DNA of 43,702 nucleotides from Roseococcus sp. (lineage in GTDB: Bacteria > Pseudomonadota > Alphaproteobacteria > Acetobacterales > Acetobacteraceae). The notes beneath the pieces are model-generated. The model was given only the letters and a program-made list of their open reading frames with translations. It did not search any database and was not told where the DNA came from. A program made the translations under genes and the position numbers. The stretch lies in assembly GCF_019747315.1 (NCBI RefSeq), contig NZ_JAIEQY010000086.1, positions 1-43,702 of the forward strand, read 5' to 3'. Below, piece after piece: positions 8,218 through 17,087 of the stretch; position 1 is the stretch's first letter; each line of letters starts with the position of its first letter.

Positions 8218-9300
8218 ATGCCCCTAGATGCCCGCAGCTTTCCCGCCCTGTCCCCCGCCACCCCGGGCGGCGATCACGCCAACCCGCGCGCCGTGGCCTT
8301 TTGGCTGCTCAGCGTGGCAGGCCTCATCTGGATCATGGTCGCGCTGGGCGGCGCCACGCGGCTGACCGGCTCCGGCCTGTCCATCATGGAATGGGCGCCG
8401 CTGGCGGGCACCCTGCCGCCGCTCAGCCAGGCGGAATGGCAAAGACTCTACGATCTCTACCGCACGATTCCGCAATACCAGCTGCAGAATGCCGGCTTCG
8501 GGATGGAAGGCTTCCAGCGCATCTTCTGGCTGGAATGGGGGCATCGCTTCTGGGGCCGGCTGATCGGCCTGGCCTATCTGCTGCCCTTCCTGTGGTTCTG
8601 GTGGCGCGGCGCCATTCCGAAGGGGCTCATGCCGCGCCTCGTGCTGCTTTTTGTGCTGGGCGGCATGCAGGGCGCCATTGGCTGGTTCATGGTCGCCTCA
8701 GGGTTCGATGCGGATCGCACGGCGGTCTCGCCCTATCGCCTGGTGCTGCATCTCTCCATGGCCTTCGTGCTGTTTGGCGTGATCCTCTGGACGGCGCTCG
8801 GCCTGCTGCGGCCGAGGTCGGAGGCCGATCATCCGAAGCTGCGGCGCCAGGTCGTGGCCGCCTTCTGGCTGGCGGCCGCCACCATGCTGGCGGGCGGCTT
8901 CGTCGCCGGCATCCGCGCCGGCTTCTCCTACAACAGCTTTCCGCTGATGGATGGCCAGCTGGTCCCGGCCGGCTATCTCGACCTTGCGCCCTTCTGGCGC
9001 AACTGGACGGCCAATGTCGCCGCGGTGCAGTTCAACCATCGCCTGCTGGCCAGCCTGACCCTGCTCGCCGCCATCGGCGCGGCGGTGGCGGCGCGGCGCC
9101 TGCCGGACGGCTTCGCCCGCCGTGCGGTCTGGACCATGGCGGCCGCCATCCTGGCGCAATATGCGCTGGGGGTCGTCACGCTGCTGCATGTGGTGCCGGT
9201 CTCGCTCGGGACGCTCCACCAGGCCCTGGCGGTGGGCGTCCTGGCTGCCGGGCTCTGCGCCTGGCACGCCCTGCGCGCCCAACCCCGGCCCGGCGCGTGA
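8218..9300 (+). CDS. ctaA: heme A synthase (COX15/CtaA family)
   Basis: The 360-residue polytopic membrane enzyme oxidises the C8 methyl group of heme O to give heme A for aa3-type cytochrome oxidases. It shows the family motifs GGATRLTGSGLSIMEW near the N-terminus, the EWGHRFWGRLIGL region (heme-ligand histidine), LHLSMAFVLFG, RAGFSYNSFPLMDG, the FNHRLLA histidine and LHQALAVG near the C-terminus, with about eight hydrophobic segments. The ATG at 8218 matches the family start; longer open frame upstream is not coding-like. The histidine kinase gene follows 2 bases after its stop. No other cytochrome oxidase biogenesis genes are in the window. Confidence 0.94.
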   Translation: MPLDARSFPALSPATPGGDHANPRAVAFWLLSVAGLIWIMVALGGATRLTGSGLSIMEWAPLAGTLPPLSQAEWQRLYDLYRTIPQYQLQNAGFGMEGFQRIFWLEWGHRFWGRLIGLAYLLPFLWFWWRGAIPKGLMPRLVLLFVLGGMQGAIGWFMVASGFDADRTAVSPYRLVLHLSMAFVLFGVILWTALGLLRPRSEADHPKLRRQVVAAFWLAAATMLAGGFVAGIRAGFSYNSFPLMDGQLVPAGYLDLAPFWRNWTANVAAVQFNHRLLASLTLLAAIGAAVAARRLPDGFARRAVWTMAAAILAQYALGVVTLLHVVPVSLGTLHQALAVGVLAAGLCAWHALRAQPRPGA

Positions 9301-9302
9301 CC

Positions 9303-12300
9303 ATGGACACGCCCGGCGAAGCCCGACCCAATGTCCTGGCCGCCCTGCCGGTGGCCTTGATGGGCTTCTCCGAGGCGGGTGCGCTGGTCTTCGTGAACGC
9401 CGAGATGCGCACGCTGCTGCGCGTCGACATGGCCGCGCTGAAGGAAGGCGCCGCCCTGCGCGATGTGCTGCGCCTGCTGGCCTTCCGCGGCGCGCTCGGC
9501 CCCGGTGACCCGGCCGAGCGCCTGCGAGAGATGCTGGATCTGGATTTCAGCATCGCCCATCGGCGCATGCTGCGTGATGTGGATGGGCGCGGCCTGGAGC
9601 TAAGGCTGGCCCCGCTGCCCGATGGCGGGCACCTGCTGACGCTGAGCGATGTCAGTGAGTTTCTCCAGGCGCGTGACGCGGCGGAGCGCGAGGGGCGCGC
9701 CCTGGCTGCCCTGCTGGCGCGGCTGAGCAACGGTATTGCGCAGTACGACGCGGAGCGCCGGCTGGCCCGCAGCAACCCCGCCTATGCACGCCTGCTCGGC
9801 CTGCCCCCGCACGCGCTGCAACCCGGCATGGGCATCAGCGAGATTGTCGCCAGGCAGCGCGAGGCGGGCGAGTTCGACACCACCCACGCCGCCGCAGTGA
9901 CAGCCGACCTGACGACGCGCTCCCTTGCGATGCCCTGGCAGCATGAGCGCACGCGACCCGACGGGCAGACGCTCCGCTTCGACAACCAGCCGATGCCCGA
10001 TGGCGGCTGGCTCACCGAAATTACCGATATCAGCGAGGCCCGGCAGGCCGAGCAGAATGCGCGCCGCCGCGTGGCGCTGCAGGATGCACTGATGGAGGCG
10101 CTGCCCATCGGCGTCGCCGTCTACGGGCCCGACCGGGTGCTGACCCAGGTGAACCCCGCCTATAACCGGATCATGTCGCACAGCCCGATCCGACCGGGCG
10201 AGAATTTGCGGGACATCCTGATGCGCCGCGCCCTCGCCGGGGAGTTCGGACCTTGCGATCCCGAAGGGGAGGTCGCGCAGCGCCTCGCCAAGGTCAACAT
10301 CGCGCATGGCTTCGAGCAGCGCAGCCCGACCGGGGTGGCCAGCAGCCACCGCAGCGTCCCGCTGCCGGATGGCGGGCATGCGATGGTGGTGGCGGATGTC
10401 ACCCAGCTCCAGGCCGCGCAGGCCGAAGCGCGCGACCGCGCCGAGGTGCTGAACCACATGCTGGAAACCACGCGGCACGGCATGGCGATGTTCGACGCCG
10501 CCGGGAATGTGATGGCCGCCAATCGCCTCGCCGCGCATTTCTGCGGGCTGCCGGCTGAGGCCTTCGCGCGTGGCATGAATATCCGCGAATTGCGCGCCAT
10601 GCAGATCGCCCTCGGCGTGCATGGCGACCGCCTCGCCACCGACCGGTTCCTCGCGGAACGAATGAATGAGCCGCTGAAGGGGCCGGACCGCTACCGGCGC
10701 ACAAGCGCCGAGGGCACGGTGGTGGAAATCATCACCGACAAGCTGCCCGAAGGCGGCTATGTGCGCTCCTTCACCGACGTCACCGCGCAGGTGCAGGCCG
10801 AGGCCGAGGCCAATCATCGGGCAGCCTCACTGCAAGCCGTGCTGGACCACATGCGGCACGGCATCATCCTCTATGATGCTGAGGGCTATGTGCGCACGGG
10901 CAATGCGCTGGGCGAACGCCTGGCCGGCTTGCGCCCGGGACAATTGAAGCCAGGCGTCCATTTCGACGAACTGCGAGACCTGCAGGCGGTGCAGGGGGAA
11001 CATGGCACGGGTGACGCCGCGACCCGATGGCAACAGGATCGCGTGCGCGAACCCTGGAAAGGTGAGAGCACCTACACCCGCAAGCGGCCGGACGGCACCA
11101 TCATCGAGGTCCGCACGGATCTGATCCCCGGCGGCGGCTGCGTGCGCTCCTTCACCGACGTCACCGCCCTCACCGAGGCGCAGGCCGCGGCCGCCTCGCG
11201 GGCGGCGATCGTCCAGGCGATGCTGGACAACATGCGTCACGGCATCGCGCTGTTCGATGCGCGGCAAAGGCTGCTGACAGCCAATGCCTTGTGCGCCGAA
11301 CTGATGGGCCTGCAGGGCTGGCTGCGCCCCGACGTGACCTATCCGGAGATCATCGAGGCCCAGTTCGAACGCGGCGAATTCGGCCCGCCGGCCCAGGCGG
11401 CCCAGCGCCTCGCCCTTTTGCGCAGCCATGACATGCGGGAGACACGCACGCTGCGCCGCCGCCGGCCCGATGGCGCGGAGCTGGAGGTGACGGCAAGCCC
11501 CGTGCCCCATGGCGGATTCGTGCTCACCATCACCGACATCACCGCACGGGTAATGGCCGAGCGGGAAGTCGAACGCCGCGCCGAGGTGCTTGGTGCCACG
11601 CTGAACGCCGCCCGACAGGGCATCATCCTCTTCGATGCGAGTGGCCGCGCCGTGGCGGCGAATGACATCGCCGTCCAGCTCACCACCCGCGCCGATGCGG
11701 CCGCGCTGATCGGCCAGACACATGCCGAGATCGTCGGCGGGCAGCACCGCTTCGAGGGCGCGAGCGAAGAGGAAGTCCGCGAGGCGATACAGCGCGTGGA
11801 GGCAGTGGATCGCCGCCAGCCACATCGCTACCAGCGCTTGCGGCGGGACGGCCTGGTCCTCGACATCAGCTCGGACCCGATGCCCGAAGGCGGCTACGTC
11901 GTCTGCTTCTCGGATGTCACGGAGCTGGTACGGGCGCGGGAACAGGCGCAGGCCCGCGCGGCGCTGCTCTCCGCTACGCTGAACGCCGCGCGCCAGGGCA
12001 TCACGCTATTCGATGCGCAGGGCATCGTCCTCGCGGCCAATGACATCGCGGCACAGCTGGCCGGGCTGCCGGATGGCTCGGCGCTGATCGGGCGAAGCCA
12101 TGCCGAGATCGTGCGGACGCAGCGGGACCATGAGGGCGCCTCGGCGGAGCAGCGGGCGCTGCAGGAGCGGCGCTTCGCGGAGATGGACCGCACGCGCCCG
12201 CATCGCTACCAGCGCCAGCGGGCCGATGGGCAGGTCTTTGACGTCACCTCCGACCCGATGCCCGAGGGCGGCTACGTCGTCTGCATCTCGGACGTGACCG

Positions 12301-14570
12301 AGCTGGTCCGCGCGCGTGAGCAGGCCCAGGCGCAGGCGGCCGCGCTGGCCGCCACGCTCGACGCCTCGCGCCACGGCATCACGCTGTACGGCCCCGATCA
12401 GCGCGTCATCGCCACCAACCGCATCAGCATGGCCATCGCCGGCTACGCAACGCCCGAGGAGATGGTGGGCCAGACCTATGAGCAGGTGATGCGCAAGCAG
12501 GCGCCGCTGGAGAAGCTCGGGGCACAGGCGGCGGAGGAGGCCTTCATGCAGCAGGCCCTGGCGCTCGATCGCAGCAAGCCCGTGCGCTATCAGCGCCGCC
12601 GCGCGACGGGCGAGGTTTTCGACGTCGCCTCCGACCCGACGCCGGAGGGTGGCTTCGTCGTCTCCATCTCCGATGTGACGCCGCTCGTGGATGCGCAGGA
12701 GGAGGCGCAGCGCCGCGCCGGCATCCTGCAGGTGATGCTGGAGAACAGCCGCCAGGGCATGGTGCTCTATGACGCGCAGCACCGCCTGGTCGCCGCCAAT
12801 GCGCTGGCGGGCGAGATGATGGGCGTGCCCGACCTGCTGGCCAGGCCGGGCACGCCGCAGCGCGACATCCTGGCGGCGCAGCGGGCCCGCGGCCTCTATG
12901 GCGGCGAGGATGGCGGCGCCGCCCAGGAGGCCCTTTTCCTGGGAATTGACCGCAGCAAGCCGCACCGCATGCAGCGGGACCTCCCGGATGGCCGACGCTA
13001 TGACGTGGCCTCCGATCCCACGCCCGATGGCGGCTTCGTGATCTCGGTGGCGGATGTGACGCCGCTGGTGCGGGCCGAGGCAGCGGCGGAGCAACGCTCG
13101 GGCCTGCTGCGGACCATGCTGGAGAACAACACCTCCGGCGTGCTGCTCTATGACCATGAGCGCCGGTTGCGTGCCTATAACAGCCTCGCGGTCACGCTGA
13201 CGGCCATGCCGGAACTGCCCAACTGCATCGGCATGCGCCTGGAGGACCTGCTGGCCGCACAGGAGCGGACGGGCAATCTGGGCAAGGCCGAGGTGGCAAC
13301 GGGGCGCCGCCAGGAGCTCCTCGCCCTGGACCGCAGCAAGCCCTCCCGCTCGCAACGTGTCACCGCCGAGGGTCGCGTGCTCAACTACGCCTCCGACCCC
13401 ACGCCCGATGGCGGTTTCGTCGTTTCGCTCACCGATGTCACGCCGCTCGCACGGGCCGAGGCCGAGGCCAAGCGGCGCGCGGAGATCCTGGGCGTGATGC
13501 TGGGGAATATCCGGCATGGCATCGTGCTGTTCGACGCCGAGGGCCGGCTCGTCGCTTCCAACGCGAAGCTGCGGGAATTGCTCGGCCTCGGGGAAGACGC
13601 CCTGGTGCCGGGCACCCATATGCATGAGATGGTCAATGCGCTGCAGGTGCACGGCGAATATGGCGAGGGCGAGGACGCCCTGCGCGTGGCCGAGGCGATC
13701 AAGACGCGCCCGCGCTTCGCCCCGATCCGCTCTTTGCGGCCGCGGCCGGATGGCAGCATCCTTGAAGTCGTCTCCGATCCGACGCCCGAGGGCGGCTGGG
13801 TGGTGACCTATACCGATGTCACCGAGGACCGGAAGATCCGCACCGAGCTGGAAGCGGCGCGCGAGGCCGCGGAAGCCGCGAGCCGCGCCAAGTCCCGCTT
13901 CCTCGCGACCATGAGCCATGAGCTGCGTACGCCGCTGAACGCCGTGATCGGTTTCTCCGAGGTGCTGCGCGGCCGCACCTCGCCCGAGCAGACGCTGGAA
14001 TTCGCCACCGCGATCCAGGAGGCGGGGCGGCATCTGCTCTCGTTGATCGACGATATCCTCGACATCACCCGCGCGGAATCGGGCCAGGCCCCCCTGACGC
14101 TCGAGGAGGTGCCGCTGGCGCCGCTGATGGAAGGGGCCGCGCGCATGATCGGCCCGGCCATCCTGCAGGGTCAGCTGCAATTGGTGCAGGACATCCCGCC
14201 GGGACTTCCGGCCCTGCGCGCCGATGCACGCCGGCTGCGGCAGATACTGCTGAACCTGCTCAGCAACGCCACCAAGTTCACCGAGGCGGGCGGGCGAGTC
14301 ACGCTGCGCGCACGCCACGCCGAAGGCGGCGTCATCATCGAGGTGCAGGACACCGGCATCGGGATCGCGGCGCATGATATCGAGCGCGCCTTTGAGCCCT
14401 TCACCCAGCTGGACAACACGCTCTCCCGTCGCTTTCCGGGCTCCGGCCTGGGTCTGCATCTGTGCCGCGCCCTGGCCGAGGCACAGGGTGCGAGCCTGGT
14501 GCTGGACAGCACGCCCGGCCTGGGCACCACCGCCCGCCTGACCTTCCCACCTGCCTGCCTGATCCCCTGA
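9303..14570 (+). CDS. giant orphan histidine kinase with twelve tandem PAS-type modules
   Basis: The 1755-residue product has twelve consecutive PAS modules of the PAS_7 type, then a histidine kinase core. Module starts are near residues 1, 134, 259, 383, 510, 637, 763, 889, 1015, 1142, 1269 and 1396, a period of about 126. Most modules show a (R/H)(H/Q)GI..(F/Y)DA opening, an AN in the middle and a P(D/E)GG(Y/F)V..(S/T)DVT ending that runs into a charged linker helix. The kinase core has the H-box (MSHELRTP, His1539), an N-box (LLNLLSNATKF), DTGIGI and GSGLGL. No transmembrane segment, signal peptide or receiver domain is visible, so it should be a cytoplasmic sensor whose partner regulator is encoded elsewhere. 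The ATG lies 2 bases after the COX15 stop; an in-frame GTG at 9297 is an alternative. tldD follows after 11 bases. Confidence 0.93.
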   Translation: MDTPGEARPNVLAALPVALMGFSEAGALVFVNAEMRTLLRVDMAALKEGAALRDVLRLLAFRGALGPGDPAERLREMLDLDFSIAHRRMLRDVDGRGLELRLAPLPDGGHLLTLSDVSEFLQARDAAEREGRALAALLARLSNGIAQYDAERRLARSNPAYARLLGLPPHALQPGMGISEIVARQREAGEFDTTHAAAVTADLTTRSLAMPWQHERTRPDGQTLRFDNQPMPDGGWLTEITDISEARQAEQNARRRVALQDALMEALPIGVAVYGPDRVLTQVNPAYNRIMSHSPIRPGENLRDILMRRALAGEFGPCDPEGEVAQRLAKVNIAHGFEQRSPTGVASSHRSVPLPDGGHAMVVADVTQLQAAQAEARDRAEVLNHMLETTRHGMAMFDAAGNVMAANRLAAHFCGLPAEAFARGMNIRELRAMQIALGVHGDRLATDRFLAERMNEPLKGPDRYRRTSAEGTVVEIITDKLPEGGYVRSFTDVTAQVQAEAEANHRAASLQAVLDHMRHGIILYDAEGYVRTGNALGERLAGLRPGQLKPGVHFDELRDLQAVQGEHGTGDAATRWQQDRVREPWKGESTYTRKRPDGTIIEVRTDLIPGGGCVRSFTDVTALTEAQAAAASRAAIVQAMLDNMRHGIALFDARQRLLTANALCAELMGLQGWLRPDVTYPEIIEAQFERGEFGPPAQAAQRLALLRSHDMRETRTLRRRRPDGAELEVTASPVPHGGFVLTITDITARVMAEREVERRAEVLGATLNAARQGIILFDASGRAVAANDIAVQLTTRADAAALIGQTHAEIVGGQHRFEGASEEEVREAIQRVEAVDRRQPHRYQRLRRDGLVLDISSDPMPEGGYVVCFSDVTELVRAREQAQARAALLSATLNAARQGITLFDAQGIVLAANDIAAQLAGLPDGSALIGRSHAEIVRTQRDHEGASAEQRALQERRFAEMDRTRPHRYQRQRADGQVFDVTSDPMPEGGYVVCISDVTELVRAREQAQAQAAALAATLDASRHGITLYGPDQRVIATNRISMAIAGYATPEEMVGQTYEQVMRKQAPLEKLGAQAAEEAFMQQALALDRSKPVRYQRRRATGEVFDVASDPTPEGGFVVSISDVTPLVDAQEEAQRRAGILQVMLENSRQGMVLYDAQHRLVAANALAGEMMGVPDLLARPGTPQRDILAAQRARGLYGGEDGGAAQEALFLGIDRSKPHRMQRDLPDGRRYDVASDPTPDGGFVISVADVTPLVRAEAAAEQRSGLLRTMLENNTSGVLLYDHERRLRAYNSLAVTLTAMPELPNCIGMRLEDLLAAQERTGNLGKAEVATGRRQELLALDRSKPSRSQRVTAEGRVLNYASDPTPDGGFVVSLTDVTPLARAEAEAKRRAEILGVMLGNIRHGIVLFDAEGRLVASNAKLRELLGLGEDALVPGTHMHEMVNALQVHGEYGEGEDALRVAEAIKTRPRFAPIRSLRPRPDGSILEVVSDPTPEGGWVVTYTDVTEDRKIRTELEAAREAAEAASRAKSRFLATMSHELRTPLNAVIGFSEVLRGRTSPEQTLEFATAIQEAGRHLLSLIDDILDITRAESGQAPLTLEEVPLAPLMEGAARMIGPAILQGQLQLVQDIPPGLPALRADARRLRQILLNLLSNATKFTEAGGRVTLRARHAEGGVIIEVQDTGIGIAAHDIERAFEPFTQLDNTLSRRFPGSGLGLHLCRALAEAQGASLVLDSTPGLGTTARLTFPPACLIP
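9702..13866 (+). repeat. eleven tandem about 378-bp coding repeats (PAS modules 2-12)
   Basis: Inside the kinase gene the unit starts are at about 9702, 10077, 10449, 10830, 11211, 11589, 11967, 12345, 12726, 13107 and 13488. Spacing runs from 372 to 381 bases, most often 378 or 381. Module 1 (from 9303) is a more diverged twelfth copy. Modules 7 and 8 are the most alike and end in almost the same stretch (EGGYVVC, SDVTELVRAREQAQA), which suggests a recent internal duplication; modules 9-11 form another similar group. The repeats are diverged enough that this is an ancient coding array, not a DNA satellite. Confidence 0.85.
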
Positions 14571-14581
14571 ACGGAATTCCC

Positions 14582-16018
14582 ATGCCCCTGGACACGCCCC
14601 TCGCCGTCACGGACCGCCTGTTCTACACCGAGCTGGACCCCGCCGCCGCCGAACGCCGCCTGCGCGAGGCGACCGCGGGCGCCGAGGATGGCGAGCTCTT
14701 CTTCGAGTACCGTGAGAGCGAGGCGATCAGCCTTGAGGATGGCCGCATCCGCTCGGCCAGCTACGACACGCAGCGCGGCTTCGGCCTGCGCGCCATCCAG
14801 GGCGAGGCGGCGGGCTATGCCCATGCGGGCGAGATCAGCGACGCGGCACTGGCGCGCGCCGTGGCGACGGTGGGCGCAGTGCGGCAGGGCCGCAGCGGCA
14901 GCCTCGATGTCGGCCCGCGCGCGACCAACACGCAGCTCTATGAGGCGGCGAACCCGCTGACCGCCATGGGCTTCGCGGAGAAGACCGAGCTGCTCATGGA
15001 GATCGACGCGCATGCCCGCGCGCTGGATCCACGGGTGACGCAGGTGATGGCGTCCCTCACCGGCGAATGGCAGGCGGTGCAGATCCTGCGCCCGGACGGG
15101 CTGCGCGTGGCCGACCTGCGGCCGCTGGTGCGCTTCAATGTCTCGGTCGTCGTCGAGGAGAATGGGCGGCGCGAGACGGGCAGCTTCGGCACCGGCGGGC
15201 GCTTCGCCTATTCGCGCATCATCGGCGATGGTGGCTGGCAGGCGGGCGTCGCGGAGGCGCTGCGCCAGGCTTTGGTGAACCTGCAGAGCATCCCGGCCCC
15301 GGCCGGCGAGACGGAGGTGGTGCTTGGCCCGGGCTGGCCCGGCATCCTGCTGCATGAGGCGATCGGCCACGGGCTGGAGGGCGATTTCAACCGCAAGAAG
15401 ACCTCGGCCTTCGCGGGCCTGCTGGGCACGCGCATCGCCGCCCCCGGCGTGACCGTGGTGGATGACGGCACCATCGCCGATCGGCGCGGCTCGCTCACCG
15501 TGGATGACGAGGGGACGCCCTCCGGCCGCACCGTGATGATCGAGGATGGCTATCTGCGCGGCTTCATCCAGGATCGGCAGAATGCCCGCCTCATGGGTGT
15601 CCTCCCCACGGGCAATGGCCGCCGCCAGAGCTACGCCCACAGCCCCATGCCGCGCATGACCAACACCATCATGCTGGGCGGGGCGCAGACCCCGGCCGAG
15701 ATCATCGGCAGCGTGAAGAAGGGCATCTACGCCGTCAATTTCGGCGGCGGGCAGGTGGACATCACCTCGGGCAAGTTCGTCTTTTCGATGAGCGAGGCCT
15801 ACATCATCGAGAATGGGCGCATCGGCGCACCGGTGAAGGGCGCGACCCTCATCGGCAACGGGCCCGACGCGCTGACCAAGGTCAGCATGATCGGCAATGA
15901 CAGCGCGATGGACCCGGGCATCGGCACCTGCGGCAAGAATGGCCAGGGCGTGCCGGTGGGGGTGGGGCAGCCCACGCTCAAGATGACCGGGCTGACGGTG
16001 GGCGGCACCGCCATCTGA
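14582..16018 (+). CDS. tldD: TldD-type metalloprotease subunit
   Basis: The 478-residue product belongs to the TldD/PmbA family. The partner TldE/PmbA forms a heterodimeric zinc protease with TldD that trims small peptides and matures some microcins. The metal-binding motif HEAIGH is at residues 258-263, inside the conserved LHEAIGHGLEGDFNRK region. The usual TGNGRRQSYAHSPMPRMTNT-like segment and GGGQVDITSGKFVFSMSEAY follow. Start and length are typical. No pmbA is present in the window. Codirectional with the kinase and 11 bases downstream of it, so possibly read through from it. Confidence 0.94.
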   Translation: MPLDTPLAVTDRLFYTELDPAAAERRLREATAGAEDGELFFEYRESEAISLEDGRIRSASYDTQRGFGLRAIQGEAAGYAHAGEISDAALARAVATVGAVRQGRSGSLDVGPRATNTQLYEAANPLTAMGFAEKTELLMEIDAHARALDPRVTQVMASLTGEWQAVQILRPDGLRVADLRPLVRFNVSVVVEENGRRETGSFGTGGRFAYSRIIGDGGWQAGVAEALRQALVNLQSIPAPAGETEVVLGPGWPGILLHEAIGHGLEGDFNRKKTSAFAGLLGTRIAAPGVTVVDDGTIADRRGSLTVDDEGTPSGRTVMIEDGYLRGFIQDRQNARLMGVLPTGNGRRQSYAHSPMPRMTNTIMLGGAQTPAEIIGSVKKGIYAVNFGGGQVDITSGKFVFSMSEAYIIENGRIGAPVKGATLIGNGPDALTKVSMIGNDSAMDPGIGTCGKNGQGVPVGVGQPTLKMTGLTVGGTAI

Positions 16019-16070
16019 CGCGGATTCGCCACGCGCCCGTCACGCGGGCGCAACCGGAGCGGCGCATGGA

Positions 16071-17024
16071 GTGCGGATGCAACGCCGCCTCCTCCTCGCC
16101 GCCCTCCTCCCGGTTCCCGCGCTCGCCTTCCCCGACCGCGCGGTCACCATCATCGTCCCCTTCGCGGCCGGTGGTTCCACCGACATCGCGGCGCGGCTGA
16201 TCGCCGAGCGGCTTTCGGCGCTGACCGGCGGCCGCTTCGTGGTGGAGAACCGCGCCGGCGCCGGCGGCGCCATCGGCAGCGAGGCGGTGAAACGGGCACC
16301 TGCCGATGGGCACACGCTGCTCATGGCTTCGGCTTCTTCGCATGGTGCCAACCCGGCCGTGTTTCGGGACTTGCCCTATGACGCCGTGGAGGATTTCGCC
16401 GCCGTGGCGCTGACCGGCGTGACGCCGCTCGCCCTCGCCGTGCCGCCTGGCGGCCCGGCCGATGTGGCCGGGCTGCGCGCCGCGCTCGCTGATGGGCGGG
16501 GCAGCTATGGCTCGGCCGGGGCGGGCAGCATCACGCATCTGGCCGGCGCCTTGTTCCTGGCCCGCACCGGCCTGAGCGCCGAGCACATCCCCTATCGCGG
16601 CGGCGCGCCCGCGCTGGAGGCGCTGGCGCGGGGCGAGGTGAGCTTCGCGCTCGACACGCTGGCCGGGCTGAACGCCCTGGCCGAAGCCCGTCGCATCCGC
16701 CTGATCGCGACCGGCACCGCCCACCGCGCCGTCACCCTGCCCGATCTGCCGACGCTGGAGGAGCAGGGCGTCGCACCTTTCGACCTCTCCACCTGGAACG
16801 CCTTGCTCGCCCCGCGCGGCACGCCGCCGGAGCGTGTGGCGGCGCTGGCACAGGGCGTCCATGCGGCGCTGGCCGAACCTGCGCTGGCGCAGCGCCTGGC
16901 CGGGCTTGGCGTGGGCGTGCCGGAGCCGATGGGCCCGGCGGCCACCGCGCAATTCATCACGGCCGAAGTGCGGAAGTTCCGCGCCATCGCCGAGGGCGCG
17001 GGCCTGCGGCTGGAGCGCCCCTGA
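16071..17024 (+). CDS. Bug/TctC family periplasmic solute-binding protein (1)
   Basis: The 317-residue product has an N-terminal signal sequence (QRRLLLAALLPVPALA, likely cut before FPDR). The Bug (Bordetella uptake gene)/TctC fold follows, with the marks VTIIVPFAAGGSTDIAARL, VENRAGAGG and HIPYRGGAPALEAL. These proteins bind carboxylates or related small acids in the periplasm and usually serve tripartite tricarboxylate transporters. No TctA/TctB genes are nearby. The GTG at 16071 is taken as the start; an ATG at 16077, two codons later, is equally plausible and has GGAG just in front. A second Bug gene follows 63 bases downstream. Confidence 0.9.
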   Translation: MRMQRRLLLAALLPVPALAFPDRAVTIIVPFAAGGSTDIAARLIAERLSALTGGRFVVENRAGAGGAIGSEAVKRAPADGHTLLMASASSHGANPAVFRDLPYDAVEDFAAVALTGVTPLALAVPPGGPADVAGLRAALADGRGSYGSAGAGSITHLAGALFLARTGLSAEHIPYRGGAPALEALARGEVSFALDTLAGLNALAEARRIRLIATGTAHRAVTLPDLPTLEEQGVAPFDLSTWNALLAPRGTPPERVAALAQGVHAALAEPALAQRLAGLGVGVPEPMGPAATAQFITAEVRKFRAIAEGAGLRLERP

Positions 17025-17087
17025 TCCCTTGCGCGGCCGCCCGGGCTGGGGCTTAAGCTCGTTCCAGAAAAAAACCGGAGGTTCGTC

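Noticed and set aside
8004..9302. Upstream extension of the kinase frame, giving a 2188-residue product
   Set aside because: This part is a frame-shifted shadow of the heme A synthase gene and has no domain character; homology begins at the ATG at 9303.
9303..13866. A CRISPR array or DNA satellite as the explanation for the regular spacing
   Set aside because: The units are about 378 bp, diverged and in frame, and encode PAS modules; there are no short identical repeats with unique spacers.
12006..14459. 817-residue open frame antisense to the kinase gene
   Set aside because: It is a result of codon bias in GC-rich DNA; its sequence is low-complexity Arg/Gly/His/Gln with no family pattern, while the sense strand encodes clear PAS and kinase motifs.
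17029..17057. Possible promoter (TTGCGC, 17 bases, CTTAAG) before the second Bug gene
   Set aside because: Only half of the -10 positions match, so it is too weak to list as a feature.
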